From an uncultured Oscillospiraceae bacterium (GTDB taxonomy: Bacteria; Bacillota; Clostridia; Oscillospirales; Ruminococcaceae), in NCBI GenBank assembly GCA_900548355.1, contig URKR01000005.1, positions 62,001 through 126,000 on the forward strand: a stretch of 64,000 nucleotides of DNA, given 5' to 3'. Below, in pieces: positions 41,531 to 49,709 of this stretch (within the stretch, counting starts at the first letter, position 1; each line of letters starts with the position of its first letter). The notes under the pieces were generated by a model. That model ran no database searches and had not been told where the DNA came from. It saw nothing but the letters and a program-made list of their open reading frames with translations. The translations under genes and the position numbers were made by a program.

Positions 41531-42784
41531 TTATTCATACAGCGGGAATCTGGCCGTCAGTTCAGCCACACGGGCGGCGACATCGTCCTTTTTGCCCGCG
41601 AAATCAAAAATGCAGTCGGCAATGCAATCGGCAATGATCCGCATTTCATCGGGGCCCATGCCGCGGGTTGTCACAGCCGGGGTTCCCAGCCGCACGCCGC
41701 TTGTCACAAACGGGCTGCGCTTTTCACCGGGCACGGTGTTCTTATTGGCGGTGATATGCACTTCATCCAAGTTGTGTTCCAGCTCTTTCCCGGTGCAGTC
41801 TTCATCGGTAAGATCAATCAGCATCAGGTGGTTGTCGGTGCCGCCGGATACCAGTTTGACGCCGCGTTCGTTCAACGCGGAGGCCAAAGCCTGGGCGTTG
41901 GCCACAATCTTTTGCGCGTACTCTTTGAAAGAAGGCTGCAATGCTTCCCCAAAGCAGACGGCCTTGGCCGCGATGATGTGTTCAAGCGGGCCGCCCTGCG
42001 TGCCCGGGAAGATGGCGGAATTGATACGCTTGGCCAGATACTCGTTGTTTGTCAGAATCAGGCCGCCGCGCGGGCCGCGCAAGGTTTTATGGGTGGTTGT
42101 GGTAACCACATCGGCATACGGCACCGGATTCTGGTGCACGCCGCCGGCCACAAGGCCGGCAATGTGGGCCATATCTACCATCAGCATCGCACCATACCCG
42201 TGGGCAATTTCGGCCAGCTTTTCAAAATCGATCGCGCGCGGATAGGCGGAAGCGCCGGCTACCAGCAATTTGGGGCGGACCTTCGCAACCTGTTTGGCCA
42301 GGGCGGCGTAATCAATAAAACCGTTTTCGTCCACACCGTAGGAAACAAAGTTGTAGTTTTTACCGCTCATGTTCACCGGGGAACCGTGGGTCAGGTGCCC
42401 GCCCTGGGAAAGGTCCATTCCCATCACGGTATCCCCGACATCCAGCAGCGCAAAATAAACGGCCAGGTTAGCCTGTGCGCCGGAATGAGGCTGCACATTG
42501 GCGTATTTTGCGCCAAAAAGCTGGCAGGCGCGTTCGATGGCGAGATTTTCGACCTCATCGACATATTGGCAGCCGCCATAATAGCGGTGGCTGGGGTAGC
42601 CTTCCGCATATTTGTTGGTCAGCACGCTGCCCATTGCAGCCATCACGGCGGGGGAAACAATGTTCTCGCTTGCGATCAGCTCAATGTTTGTGCGCTGCCG
42701 GGAAAGTTCCCGGTTCATCGCAGCGCCGAGCACCGGGTCGGCCTGCGAGACGAATCCAATGGTATCCATCATATCCTTATACAT
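41531..42784 (-). CDS. glyA: Serine hydroxymethyltransferase
   Basis: A 417-residue PLP enzyme interconverting serine and glycine with tetrahydrofolate. Motifs include [25 protein letters not shown], the glycine-rich [13 protein letters not shown] and the PLP lysine K233 in [15 protein letters not shown]. Length is standard. It is in an operon with gntR, hisB and the threonine aldolase, indicating a role in glycine/serine/threonine exchange and one-carbon supply. Confidence 0.97.
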   Translation of the reverse strand: MYKDMMDTIGFVSQADPVLGAAMNRELSRQRTNIELIASENIVSPAVMAAMGSVLTNKYAEGYPSHRYYGGCQYVDEVENLAIERACQLFGAKYANVQPHSGAQANLAVYFALLDVGDTVMGMDLSQGGHLTHGSPVNMSGKNYNFVSYGVDENGFIDYAALAKQVAKVRPKLLVAGASAYPRAIDFEKLAEIAHGYGAMLMVDMAHIAGLVAGGVHQNPVPYADVVTTTTHKTLRGPRGGLILTNNEYLAKRINSAIFPGTQGGPLEHIIAAKAVCFGEALQPSFKEYAQKIVANAQALASALNERGVKLVSGGTDNHLMLIDLTDEDCTGKELEHNLDEVHITANKNTVPGEKRSPFVTSGVRLGTPAVTTRGMGPDEMRIIADCIADCIFDFAGKKDDVAARVAELTARFPLYE

Positions 42785-42850
42785 AGTGGGCTCCTCTCTT
42801 GCGGTGGTATCGGCACGGGGCAGCAGCCCCGAAACAACGGATCATGGCCG

Positions 42851-43438
42851 TTACAGGCTGCCTTTGGTTGAAAGAACACCTTCAATGCGCGCATCCTGGC
42901 GGGTGGCAGCGGACAGCGCTTTGGCAAAGGCTTTGAACATGGCCTCGAGCTTATGGTGGTCGTTTTCACCATACAGCACTTTCAGGTGCAGGTTCATGGC
43001 AGCTGCATAGGAAACAGCATAAAAGAATTCCCGCGCCATCTGGGTGTCCATTCCGCCGCAGGCCGGTGTGGCAAAGTTCGCGTCATACACAAAGTACGGC
43101 CTTCCGCAAAGATCAACAGCACACAAGGCCAAAGTCTCGTCCATCGGCAGCAGGCAGCTTCCGTACCGCACGAGACCGACTTTGTCGCCGAGCGCTTTTG
43201 CGATGGCCTGGCCCAGCGTGATGCCAACATCCTCAATTGTGTGGTGGCAATCCACCTGCAGATCACCGGTGCAGCGGACGGTCAGATCAAACAGGCCGTG
43301 GCGGGCAAAGCCGTCCAACATATGATCAAAAAAGCCAATGCCTGTTGCAAGGTCGGTACGGCCGCTACCATCCAGATTCAGGGTAACGGTGATATCAGTT
43401 TCACGGGTTTGGCGGGTAACGGTGGCAGTGCGGTTCAT
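42851..43438 (-). CDS. hisB: Imidazoleglycerol-phosphate dehydratase
   Basis: A 195-residue enzyme of histidine biosynthesis (IGP to imidazole acetol phosphate). Metal-binding motifs are GIGFFDHMLDGFARHG, DCHHTIEDVGITLGQA and ENDHHKLEAMFKAFA. The ATG at 43438 follows GAGAGGAGG. It is the monofunctional form, lacking the phosphatase half. No other his genes are in the window, and its neighbours are gntR and glyA, an unusual location. Confidence 0.96.
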   Translation of the reverse strand: MNRTATVTRQTRETDITVTLNLDGSGRTDLATGIGFFDHMLDGFARHGLFDLTVRCTGDLQVDCHHTIEDVGITLGQAIAKALGDKVGLVRYGSCLLPMDETLALCAVDLCGRPYFVYDANFATPACGGMDTQMAREFFYAVSYAAAMNLHLKVLYGENDHHKLEAMFKAFAKALSAATRQDARIEGVLSTKGSL

Positions 43439-43454
43439 GAGCGAAGGCCTCCTC

Positions 43455-44150
43455 TCACAGTTGGTCGGGCCACTGGGTACCGGGCACGAAATAGTCGGCC
43501 AAGCGGGTGGGCAGCTCATGGCCCAACCGGGCTACGCCGCCATAAAGATGCTTGGCGCACAAAGCTTTGACTTCGTCTGTTTGGCGATGCTCAATGGCTT
43601 GCAGCAATGCGTCGTGTTCACTGATGATTTCGCCGTAATTGCGCGCTTCCACCAGGTCCAGCATACGGAAACGGGAATAGCTGTTCTGGTTGGTTTGGAT
43701 CAGCTGCCAAAGCTGGTCTTTGTGGGTAGCGGTAAACCAGCACTCATGCAGGCAGCCATCCAGGTGATAGAAGGCCGCGGGAGCCGGGTTTGGCTGGGCC
43801 GCAAGCCGGCGCAGGGCATTGTTGCGGGATTTCAGCTGGTCCATCTGTTCCGGGGTACAGATCGCGCAGAAATCCAGCAACACGGCGGTTTCTACTGCAA
43901 CACGCAGGTAAATCTGCTGGCTGATCGTATCAAAATCCAACTGGGTGACCCGGGTGGATTTGTACGGCGTAACTTCGATCAGCCCGGCAATTCTCAGTTC
44001 CTGCAGCACGCTGCGGATCGGGGTGCGGGATACGCCAAATTCCTCGCACAGGGCATTTTCACGCAGCACGGCGCCGGGTTTGCGCTGCAGGGTCATAATT
44101 TCCTCATACAGTTGCCGGTAAATATCCCGGCTGTTGTAATTCTTGTTCAC
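43455..44150 (-). CDS. GntR-family transcriptional regulator, FCD-type
   Basis: A 231-residue regulator. The N-terminal winged helix reads LRENALCEEFGVSRTPIRSVLQELRIAGLIEV. The C-terminal helical domain is FCD-like (EHDALLQAIEHRQTDEVKALCAKHL; metal-type histidines such as HLDGCLHECWF). The start is GTG (44148-44150) with GAGGAG upstream. It is the first gene of the operon with hisB, glyA and threonine aldolase, which it probably controls; the ligand may be an amino acid or organic acid. Confidence 0.9.
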   Translation of the reverse strand: MNKNYNSRDIYRQLYEEIMTLQRKPGAVLRENALCEEFGVSRTPIRSVLQELRIAGLIEVTPYKSTRVTQLDFDTISQQIYLRVAVETAVLLDFCAICTPEQMDQLKSRNNALRRLAAQPNPAPAAFYHLDGCLHECWFTATHKDQLWQLIQTNQNSYSRFRMLDLVEARNYGEIISEHDALLQAIEHRQTDEVKALCAKHLYGGVARLGHELPTRLADYFVPGTQWPDQL

Positions 44151-44227
44151 AACGGCTCCTCACACAGGCCTGCAAACGATCCTTACTGCTTCACAGGCCT
44201 TTTATCACACTCTTTACTACACTAAAG

Positions 44228-44256
44228 AATATACCACCCCCGGGCCGGCGCGTCAA
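44228..44256 (-). promoter_or_regulatory. Promoter of the gntR-hisB-glyA operon
   Basis: On the minus strand TTGACG (44251-44256), a 17-bp spacer, TATATT (44228-44233). Just downstream are repeated AGTGTAGTAA/AGAGTGTGATA segments that could bind the GntR protein. The remaining 44257-44457 stretch before the hsp70 start holds no gene; a TACAAT at 44354-44359 may be its -10, but the -35 is poor. Confidence 0.72.
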
Positions 44257-44457
44257 CCCGAACTGGTTGCTTCCGAAAGGGAAAAGCCGGACAAAAACAA
44301 GATATTTCGCAGACTGTTTACGATTTTGCAACACATTCCAGGCAAGTGTGCGGTACAATACTTGTAAATACAGCAGTGTATCCTGCTTTTGAAACAAAGG
44401 GAGCAGATGCTGCTTCGGCATTGCGGGCCGCTTTTTTCGGAAAGGAAACAAAACGCA

Positions 44458-46248
44458 ATGGGCAAAATTATCGGAATTGATCTGGGCACTACCAACAGCT
44501 GTGTGGCGGTCGTGGAGGGCGGCCGCCCGGTCGTAATTTCCAATAGCGAAGGCCAGCGCACCACCCCTTCGGTGGTGGCGTTTACCCAGACGGGGGAGCG
44601 GCTGGTTGGCGACCCGGCCAAACGGCAGGCGGTAACCAACGCTGCCCGCACGATCTCAAGCATCAAACGGTTGATGGGCTCAGATGAGCGTATTGCGATT
44701 GACGGCCGGTGCTATACCCCGCAGGAGATCAGCGCGCAGATTCTGCAAAAGCTCAAGGCGGATGCCGAAGCCTACCTTGGCGAACCCGTGACCGAAGCCG
44801 TCATTACGGTGCCGGCCTATTTCAATGACGCCCAACGCCAGGCCACCAAGGATGCCGGCCGAATTGCCGGGCTGGAAGTGCGCCGCATCATCAATGAGCC
44901 TACCGCCGCGGCTTTGGCTTATGGCCTGGACAATGGCAAAGCCCAGACTGTCATGGTGTACGATTTGGGCGGCGGTACCTTTGATGTTTCGCTGATCCAG
45001 ATCGGGGACGGCATTGTGCAGGTACTCGCGACCTGTGGCGACAACCATCTTGGTGGGGATGATTTTGATGAACGGATCGCCCATTGGCTGGCCGACCATT
45101 TCGCTGCCGAACAGGGGATTGACCTGACCGGTGACCCGGTTGCGATGCAGCGCATCCGGGAAGAGGCGGAGAAGGTCAAAAAAGAGCTGTCCAGTGCCCG
45201 TCAGGCAGAAATCAACCTGCCATTCATCACCTCCGGTCCGCAGGGGCCGCTGCACATCCAGGCCACGTTGACCCGCACTGCTTTTGAACAGATGACGGAC
45301 GACTTGATCGAACGCACCGCACTGCCGGTCAAAAATGCGCTGCGGGACGCCGGTATCGCGGCCAACGATCTTGACCAGGTGCTGTTGGTGGGCGGTTCCA
45401 CCCGGATGCCGGCCGTGCAGGCCAAGGTGCTGCGGATGGTGGATCTGGAGCCTTCCAAAACGCTCAACCCGGATGAATGCGTTGCGTTGGGCGCCGCCGT
45501 GCAAGGCGGCCGGCTTGGCGGCGAGGTATTGGCGGCCGGCGGCGAAAACTTGCTGCTTATGGATGTCACCCCGCTGACCCTCTCGATTGAAACGGTGGGC
45601 GGCGTTGCCACCCACCTGATTGAGCGTAACTCGACAATCCCAACCCGCTTTTCCAAAATTTTTACGACCGCCGCGCCCTTCCAATCCACCGTTGAGATCA
45701 AGGTTCTGCAGGGGGAGAGAGAGTTTGCCCGGGACAACAAGCTGCTTGGCACCTTCACCCTCAAAGGGATCAAACGTGCCTGGGCCGGTGTGCCGCAAAT
45801 CGAGGTTACTTTCGATATAGATGCAAACGGCATTGTGACGGTCAGCGCCAAGGACCTTGAGACAGGCAAACAGCAGAGCATTACGATTACCGGTACCTCG
45901 AACCTAAGCGAAGAGGAAATCCAGCGTGCAATGCGGGATGCCGCGATGTACGCCAGCCAGGACGCCGAGCGAAAAGCAGCGATTGAGGCGCTGAACGCTG
46001 CGGAAAGTACGGTCTACCGTGTCAACACAGCGCTGGGCAGCAAGGCAGGCAAGGCGCTGAACCGCGACAGCAGAAATCGCATAAAGGAAGCCGAGCGGGC
46101 ATTGGAAAGGGCGATGCGCCACAAGAAGGCTGAAAAAATGACCCCGGAAGATACCCAAAACCTTGTGAAAGCGCGGGAAGCGCTGGAGGCCGTGTCTGCC
46201 TCTCTGATTGTTGCCTGGGAAGCAGAGAGCCGCAGCCAGAATGGGTGA
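44458..46248 (+). CDS. DnaK-like Hsp70 chaperone
   Basis: A 596-residue Hsp70. The ATPase domain is complete ([61 protein letters not shown]). The substrate-binding domain ([11 protein letters not shown]...IERNSTIPT) is followed by a shortened lid, and the usual acidic DnaK tail is absent. No grpE, dnaJ or hrcA neighbours and no CIRCE element were seen, so this is probably a secondary paralogue instead of the main heat-shock DnaK. The ATG at 44458 follows GGAAAGGAAAC. A standalone gene. Confidence 0.93.
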   Translation: MGKIIGIDLGTTNSCVAVVEGGRPVVISNSEGQRTTPSVVAFTQTGERLVGDPAKRQAVTNAARTISSIKRLMGSDERIAIDGRCYTPQEISAQILQKLKADAEAYLGEPVTEAVITVPAYFNDAQRQATKDAGRIAGLEVRRIINEPTAAALAYGLDNGKAQTVMVYDLGGGTFDVSLIQIGDGIVQVLATCGDNHLGGDDFDERIAHWLADHFAAEQGIDLTGDPVAMQRIREEAEKVKKELSSARQAEINLPFITSGPQGPLHIQATLTRTAFEQMTDDLIERTALPVKNALRDAGIAANDLDQVLLVGGSTRMPAVQAKVLRMVDLEPSKTLNPDECVALGAAVQGGRLGGEVLAAGGENLLLMDVTPLTLSIETVGGVATHLIERNSTIPTRFSKIFTTAAPFQSTVEIKVLQGEREFARDNKLLGTFTLKGIKRAWAGVPQIEVTFDIDANGIVTVSAKDLETGKQQSITITGTSNLSEEEIQRAMRDAAMYASQDAERKAAIEALNAAESTVYRVNTALGSKAGKALNRDSRNRIKEAERALERAMRHKKAEKMTPEDTQNLVKAREALEAVSASLIVAWEAESRSQNG

Positions 46249-46282
46249 CCAGTCTGACTGTACAATCTTTGTATAAAACGCA

Positions 46283-46326
46283 AGCAGCCCCTTTGTTCTG
46301 TCCGCAGACAGCGCGAAGGGGCTGCT
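46283..46326. terminator. Hairpin between hsp70 and the adenylyltransferase gene
   Basis: AGCAGCCCCTT (46283-46293) pairs perfectly with AAGGGGCTGCT (46316-46326) around a 22-base loop. It ends at the convergent minus-strand stop codon. T tracts are short on both sides. Confidence 0.65.
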
Positions 46327-47125
46327 ATTGGTATGGCCGGGAACCGGCAGGCGGCTCGGAAAACGAAAGCTGCTCGATCGCCCATGCGGCAAACGATTGC
46401 AGAAGCTCCGGGTCATACCGAATGTTTTCTGCACCGCTGTAATTCGCCAGGGCAGCCTGCAAAAGCGGCCGGAACGGTGCAGGCAGATGGTCAATCCCCC
46501 AACTGCCGCCTTCAGCCTTGGACAAAACCTGTCTTTCCTTACGCCAGGCCAGCACCCGGCAAAGATTCAGCGTCATATAAAGCGGCTGTTCCAGAATGTC
46601 GGCGGGGGCATTTCGCACATCCTGCCAGATGCTGTCCCAATAAAAGCGTGGATCAACCGGTGCGAAGACTTCCCGGATCGGTTTGCCGTACAGTACCCGC
46701 CCGCGCTGAAGAACAACCGTAAAATGGGCGGCCAGATCGGGGTCATCGCCGCGCATACGCCGGATATAAGACGACGGATCATCCCGATAAGCCTGCAGGT
46801 GCATCTTTGAAAAATGCAGCAGGTACGGGGTGGGATACCGGAAGTGCCGACAGATGGCTTCGTCCACAACACTCATCTCAATCCCCTTGGCCGGGGCGGC
46901 AGCGCACAGCCGGACGATTTCATCCAAATACTGCCGTTTAGCGGTCGCAGTCGGTTCCTGATGTACGACGACAAGCAAGTCCAGGTCGCTATGCGCTGGA
47001 TGGTAGCAGCCCATCGCGGCGGAGCCATGCAGATATACCCCGACCAGCGCATCCCCCAAACACAACCTGCTTTCGGCCACCAGCGCATCAAGCAGCGCCT
47101 GCGGCGGTTCGTGGATAGGGCACAT
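46325..47125 (-). CDS. Nucleotidyltransferase, AadA-like (aminoglycoside adenylyltransferase family)
   Basis: A 266-residue protein with the nucleotidyltransferase motif YLHGSAAMGCYHPAHSDLDLLVVV (G34-S35, catalytic D47 and D49). The C-terminal DUF4111 domain is that of AadA (ANT(3'')/ANT(9)) enzymes. AadA proteins inactivate streptomycin and spectinomycin by adenylylation. This copy is embedded in what appears a housekeeping operon downstream of mreB, with no mobile element, so it may be an intrinsic chromosomal form whose resistance activity is uncertain. The start at 47125 follows AAGGAAG; upstream in-frame ATGs at 47146 and 47209 are less likely. Confidence 0.85.
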   Translation of the reverse strand: MCPIHEPPQALLDALVAESRLCLGDALVGVYLHGSAAMGCYHPAHSDLDLLVVVHQEPTATAKRQYLDEIVRLCAAAPAKGIEMSVVDEAICRHFRYPTPYLLHFSKMHLQAYRDDPSSYIRRMRGDDPDLAAHFTVVLQRGRVLYGKPIREVFAPVDPRFYWDSIWQDVRNAPADILEQPLYMTLNLCRVLAWRKERQVLSKAEGGSWGIDHLPAPFRPLLQAALANYSGAENIRYDPELLQSFAAWAIEQLSFSEPPAGSRPYQ

Positions 47126-47221
47126 CTGTTTCACTTCCTTCGGCATAATGTCGCGATGCACATGAAAAAAGGCGCCTGCTCTGTGGAACGGCGCCTTTTG
47201 CTGGCCCAATTGACACAGCGG

Positions 47222-48295
47222 TTACAGATAACTCGGTTCCTCCCGCCGCTGGCCTGCCAGGGAAGGGTTATCCAGCACGGCACCGGCGCCCAGGGCGACG
47301 CAATCGAGCGGCGCTTCGGCAATATGCACCTCGATGCCGGTTTCGTTCTGCACCAGCGTATCCAGTCCGCGCAGCAGCGCGCCGCCGCCAGAAAGCATGA
47401 TGCCGCGGTCGATGATATCGCTCGACAGCTCGGGCGGTGTACATTCCAGCGTGTCTTTGATTGCGTCAATGATGCGCAGCAGGCTTTCATTCATCGCCTC
47501 GCGCACTTCCTCGGAGCGTATCAGAATGTCCTTGGGTAAACCGTCGACAAGATTGCGGCCCTTGATTTCCATGCTCAGCTCAGGATCCATCGGGCAGGCC
47601 GAACCAATCTCTAGCTTGATCTGCTCCGCCGTGCGTTCGCCGACCAGCAGATTATATTTGCGCTTGATAAAGGCAATGATGCTCTGATCGAGCGCATCGC
47701 CGGCGCAGCGCACACTGCGGCTGGCTACAATGCCGGAAAGGCTGATGACCGCCACCTCGGCCGTGCCGCCGCCAATATCGACAATCATGCTGCCGACTGG
47801 TTCGGTGGTTGGCAGTCCGGCCCCGATAGCGGCCGCCATCGGTTCTTCAATCACGGTGACCTGGCGCGCCCCGGCGCGGGCGGCGGCCTGACGCACGGCG
47901 CGGCGCTCAACTTCGGTCACGCCGGACGGTACACAGATGACCACACGCGGTCGCGAAAAAATACTGCGCCCGCATGCCTGGCGGATAAAACTCTGCAGCA
48001 TGGCGGCGGTTACATCAAAATCAGCGATTACGCCGTCTTTGAGGGGGCGGACCGCCACAATCGACCCCGGCGCGCGGCCAATCACAGCTTTCGCTTCGTG
48101 GCCGACGCTGCGTACCCGCAGTTCTTCGCTGCGGGTGTCCACCGCCACCACGCTGGGTTCGCGCATGATGATGCCGCGTCCTTTCATGTAGACCAGGGTA
48201 TTTGCTGTGCCCAGGTCAATGCCGATGTCTTTGGTAAACATAGTGTGCAGTCCCTCGCTAATCCAGTGAAAGAATCGGGTCAAAAAATGTGCCAT
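47222..48295 (-). CDS. mreB: Rod shape-determining protein MreB/Mbl family
   Basis: A 357-residue bacterial actin. Motifs are KDIGIDLGTANTLVYMKGRGI (phosphate 1), VICVPSGVTEVERRAVRQAA, MIVDIGGGTAEVAVISLSG (phosphate 2) and GIMLSGGGALLRGLD (adenosine). It forms membrane-bound filaments organising lateral cell-wall synthesis. ATG 48295 has AAGGAGAGGACG and gives an 18-residue N-terminal extension (MAHFLTRFFHWISEG) ahead of the usual start at 48241. This stretch looks amphipathic and could add membrane binding. No mreC or mreD follows, so it may be an Mbl/MreBH-type paralogue. Confidence 0.94.
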   Translation of the reverse strand: MAHFLTRFFHWISEGLHTMFTKDIGIDLGTANTLVYMKGRGIIMREPSVVAVDTRSEELRVRSVGHEAKAVIGRAPGSIVAVRPLKDGVIADFDVTAAMLQSFIRQACGRSIFSRPRVVICVPSGVTEVERRAVRQAAARAGARQVTVIEEPMAAAIGAGLPTTEPVGSMIVDIGGGTAEVAVISLSGIVASRSVRCAGDALDQSIIAFIKRKYNLLVGERTAEQIKLEIGSACPMDPELSMEIKGRNLVDGLPKDILIRSEEVREAMNESLLRIIDAIKDTLECTPPELSSDIIDRGIMLSGGGALLRGLDTLVQNETGIEVHIAEAPLDCVALGAGAVLDNPSLAGQRREEPSYL

Positions 48296-48334
48296 CGTCC
48301 TCTCCTTTATGCCGGGCTGCCGGCACGGAGCGCG

Positions 48335-48895
48335 TCACAGCGGCAAAAAGTTTGCCAAAAGCTGTGCCGTGCGATGGACAGGCAGACCCATGATGTTGTA
48401 ATAGCATCCCGCAATGCCGGTGCACCACAGCGCAGCATGCCCCTGAATGGCGTAAGCCCCGGCTTTGTCGTAGGGTTCCGGTGTGCGGATGTAACGCAGC
48501 AGGTCCTCCTCGGCGATAGGGGCAAACTGTACAACCGTTGTTTCCACCGCGGCCATTTTGCGCGAGCCTTGGCAAACACAGACGCCGGTATGCACTTTGT
48601 GGGTGCGGCCGCTCAGCGCACGCAGCATACGGGCGGCGTCTGCCTCATCGCGCGGCTTGCCAAATACCTGGCCGTCGCAGTCAACAATGGTGTCGCAGCC
48701 CAGAACCACATCCTGCGGATGGGCTGCGGCTACTGCCTGCGCCTTGGCCACCGCCAAAGCCCCTGCCAGGTGGGCCGGGCTGTCGGCGGCAATGCGGCGC
48801 TCATCAACCGCGCTTGGCACAACCGTGTAGTCCCGGGTGATCAAAGCAAGCAGTTCCCGCCGCCGCGGGCTGCCGGATGCGAGCAATAAAGACAT
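48335..48895 (-). CDS. maf: Maf family nucleotide pyrophosphatase
   Basis: A 186-residue house-cleaning pyrophosphatase that hydrolyses non-canonical or modified nucleoside triphosphates (dTTP/UTP or methylated forms). Characteristic segments are LLLASGSPRRRELLALI at the start, VLGCDTIVDCDGQVFGKP, and the C-terminal YDKAGAYAIQGHAALWCTGIAGCYYNIMGLPV. In Firmicutes it is often adjacent to mreB, as here (39-base gap). The start at 48895 follows AAAGGA. Confidence 0.94.
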   Translation of the reverse strand: MSLLLASGSPRRRELLALITRDYTVVPSAVDERRIAADSPAHLAGALAVAKAQAVAAAHPQDVVLGCDTIVDCDGQVFGKPRDEADAARMLRALSGRTHKVHTGVCVCQGSRKMAAVETTVVQFAPIAEEDLLRYIRTPEPYDKAGAYAIQGHAALWCTGIAGCYYNIMGLPVHRTAQLLANFLPL

Positions 48896-48973
48896 GGGGA
48901 TGCGTCCTTTCATACTGGATTATACCGCTGTGGCATGGCGAAGGAAGGCGAAATGGCGAAGACGGCAGCAAAA

Positions 48974-49423
48974 TCAAACCTTGCCGGTGGAACCGAATCC
49001 GCCTGCGCCACGCACCGTATCCGAAAGATCCAGCGCCGGCACAAAGGCCGCCTGCCAAACCGGTGCGATACAAAGCTGGGCCACGCGTTCTCCGGGTTCA
49101 ATGGTGTAAGGCTCCTGGCCAAGATTGATAAGAGCAACCTTGATCTCGCCGCGGTAATCACTGTCAATCACCCCCACGCAATTGGGCAGGGTCAGCCCGT
49201 GCTTAACAGCCAGCCCGCTGCGTGCATACAGCAGCGCCACGCAGCCGGCATCGGGCAGCTCAATCGCAAGGCCGGTGGGAATCATCGTGCGCTCGCCGGG
49301 GGAAAGGGTCAACGGTGCGTCCAGCACAGCACACAGATCGGCTGCGGCTGCACCCGGGGTTGCGTAAACGGGCGCTTTGGCGCGCGGGTCAAGAACGCGA
49401 TAACGTACGGTTTTTTGTTCCAT
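48974..49423 (-). CDS. dut: Deoxyuridine 5'-triphosphate nucleotidohydrolase
   Basis: A 149-residue trimeric dUTPase producing dUMP and preventing uracil incorporation in DNA. Conserved motifs are GAAAADLCA (I), ARSGLAVKHG (II), GVIDSDYRGEIKVALINLG (III), GERVAQLCIAPV (IV) and a glycine-rich GAGGFGSTGKV tail (V). The ATG overlaps the upstream stop by one base (TGATG); a TTG three bases earlier is possible. The position within a cell division and elongation operon is not informative about special roles. Confidence 0.96.
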   Translation of the reverse strand: MEQKTVRYRVLDPRAKAPVYATPGAAAADLCAVLDAPLTLSPGERTMIPTGLAIELPDAGCVALLYARSGLAVKHGLTLPNCVGVIDSDYRGEIKVALINLGQEPYTIEPGERVAQLCIAPVWQAAFVPALDLSDTVRGAGGFGSTGKV

Positions 49424-49680
49424 CAAAGGGCTTCTCCTTCCGATTCATCCACACTGGTTGCCTCGGCCTCCGCTGCGATGGGGGCGTCAGCGTTCCGTGG
49501 GCGAGCCAGCGAAACCAAACCGGCTGCCGCCATAACCAGGCCAAGCAGCAGCACGATGGCGCGCTCCAAAATGGCATATATCTGGCACAGCCAGCGCGGC
49601 GGCTTTACCGCTACCGCCACCAGCAGCACGCCGGTTACCAGATAGGCAAGGCTTTCTGTTTTGTCTTTGCGTTCTTTCAT
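49423..49680 (-). CDS. Small membrane protein of unknown function
   Basis: An 85-residue protein with two predicted helices (about residues 12-25 and 40-60), a charged N-terminus (MKERKDKTES) and an acidic C-terminal tail (ATSVDESEGEAL). Translation starts after TAAGGAGAT, and the stop overlaps dut. It is unrecognised. The conserved-looking spacing between the U32 gene and dut supports it being real. A role at the membrane during division is only guilt by association. Confidence 0.72.
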   Translation of the reverse strand: MKERKDKTESLAYLVTGVLLVAVAVKPPRWLCQIYAILERAIVLLLGLVMAAAGLVSLARPRNADAPIAAEAEATSVDESEGEAL

Positions 49681-49709
49681 GGTAAATCTCCTTAAATTGG
49701 GGAAAGCGT

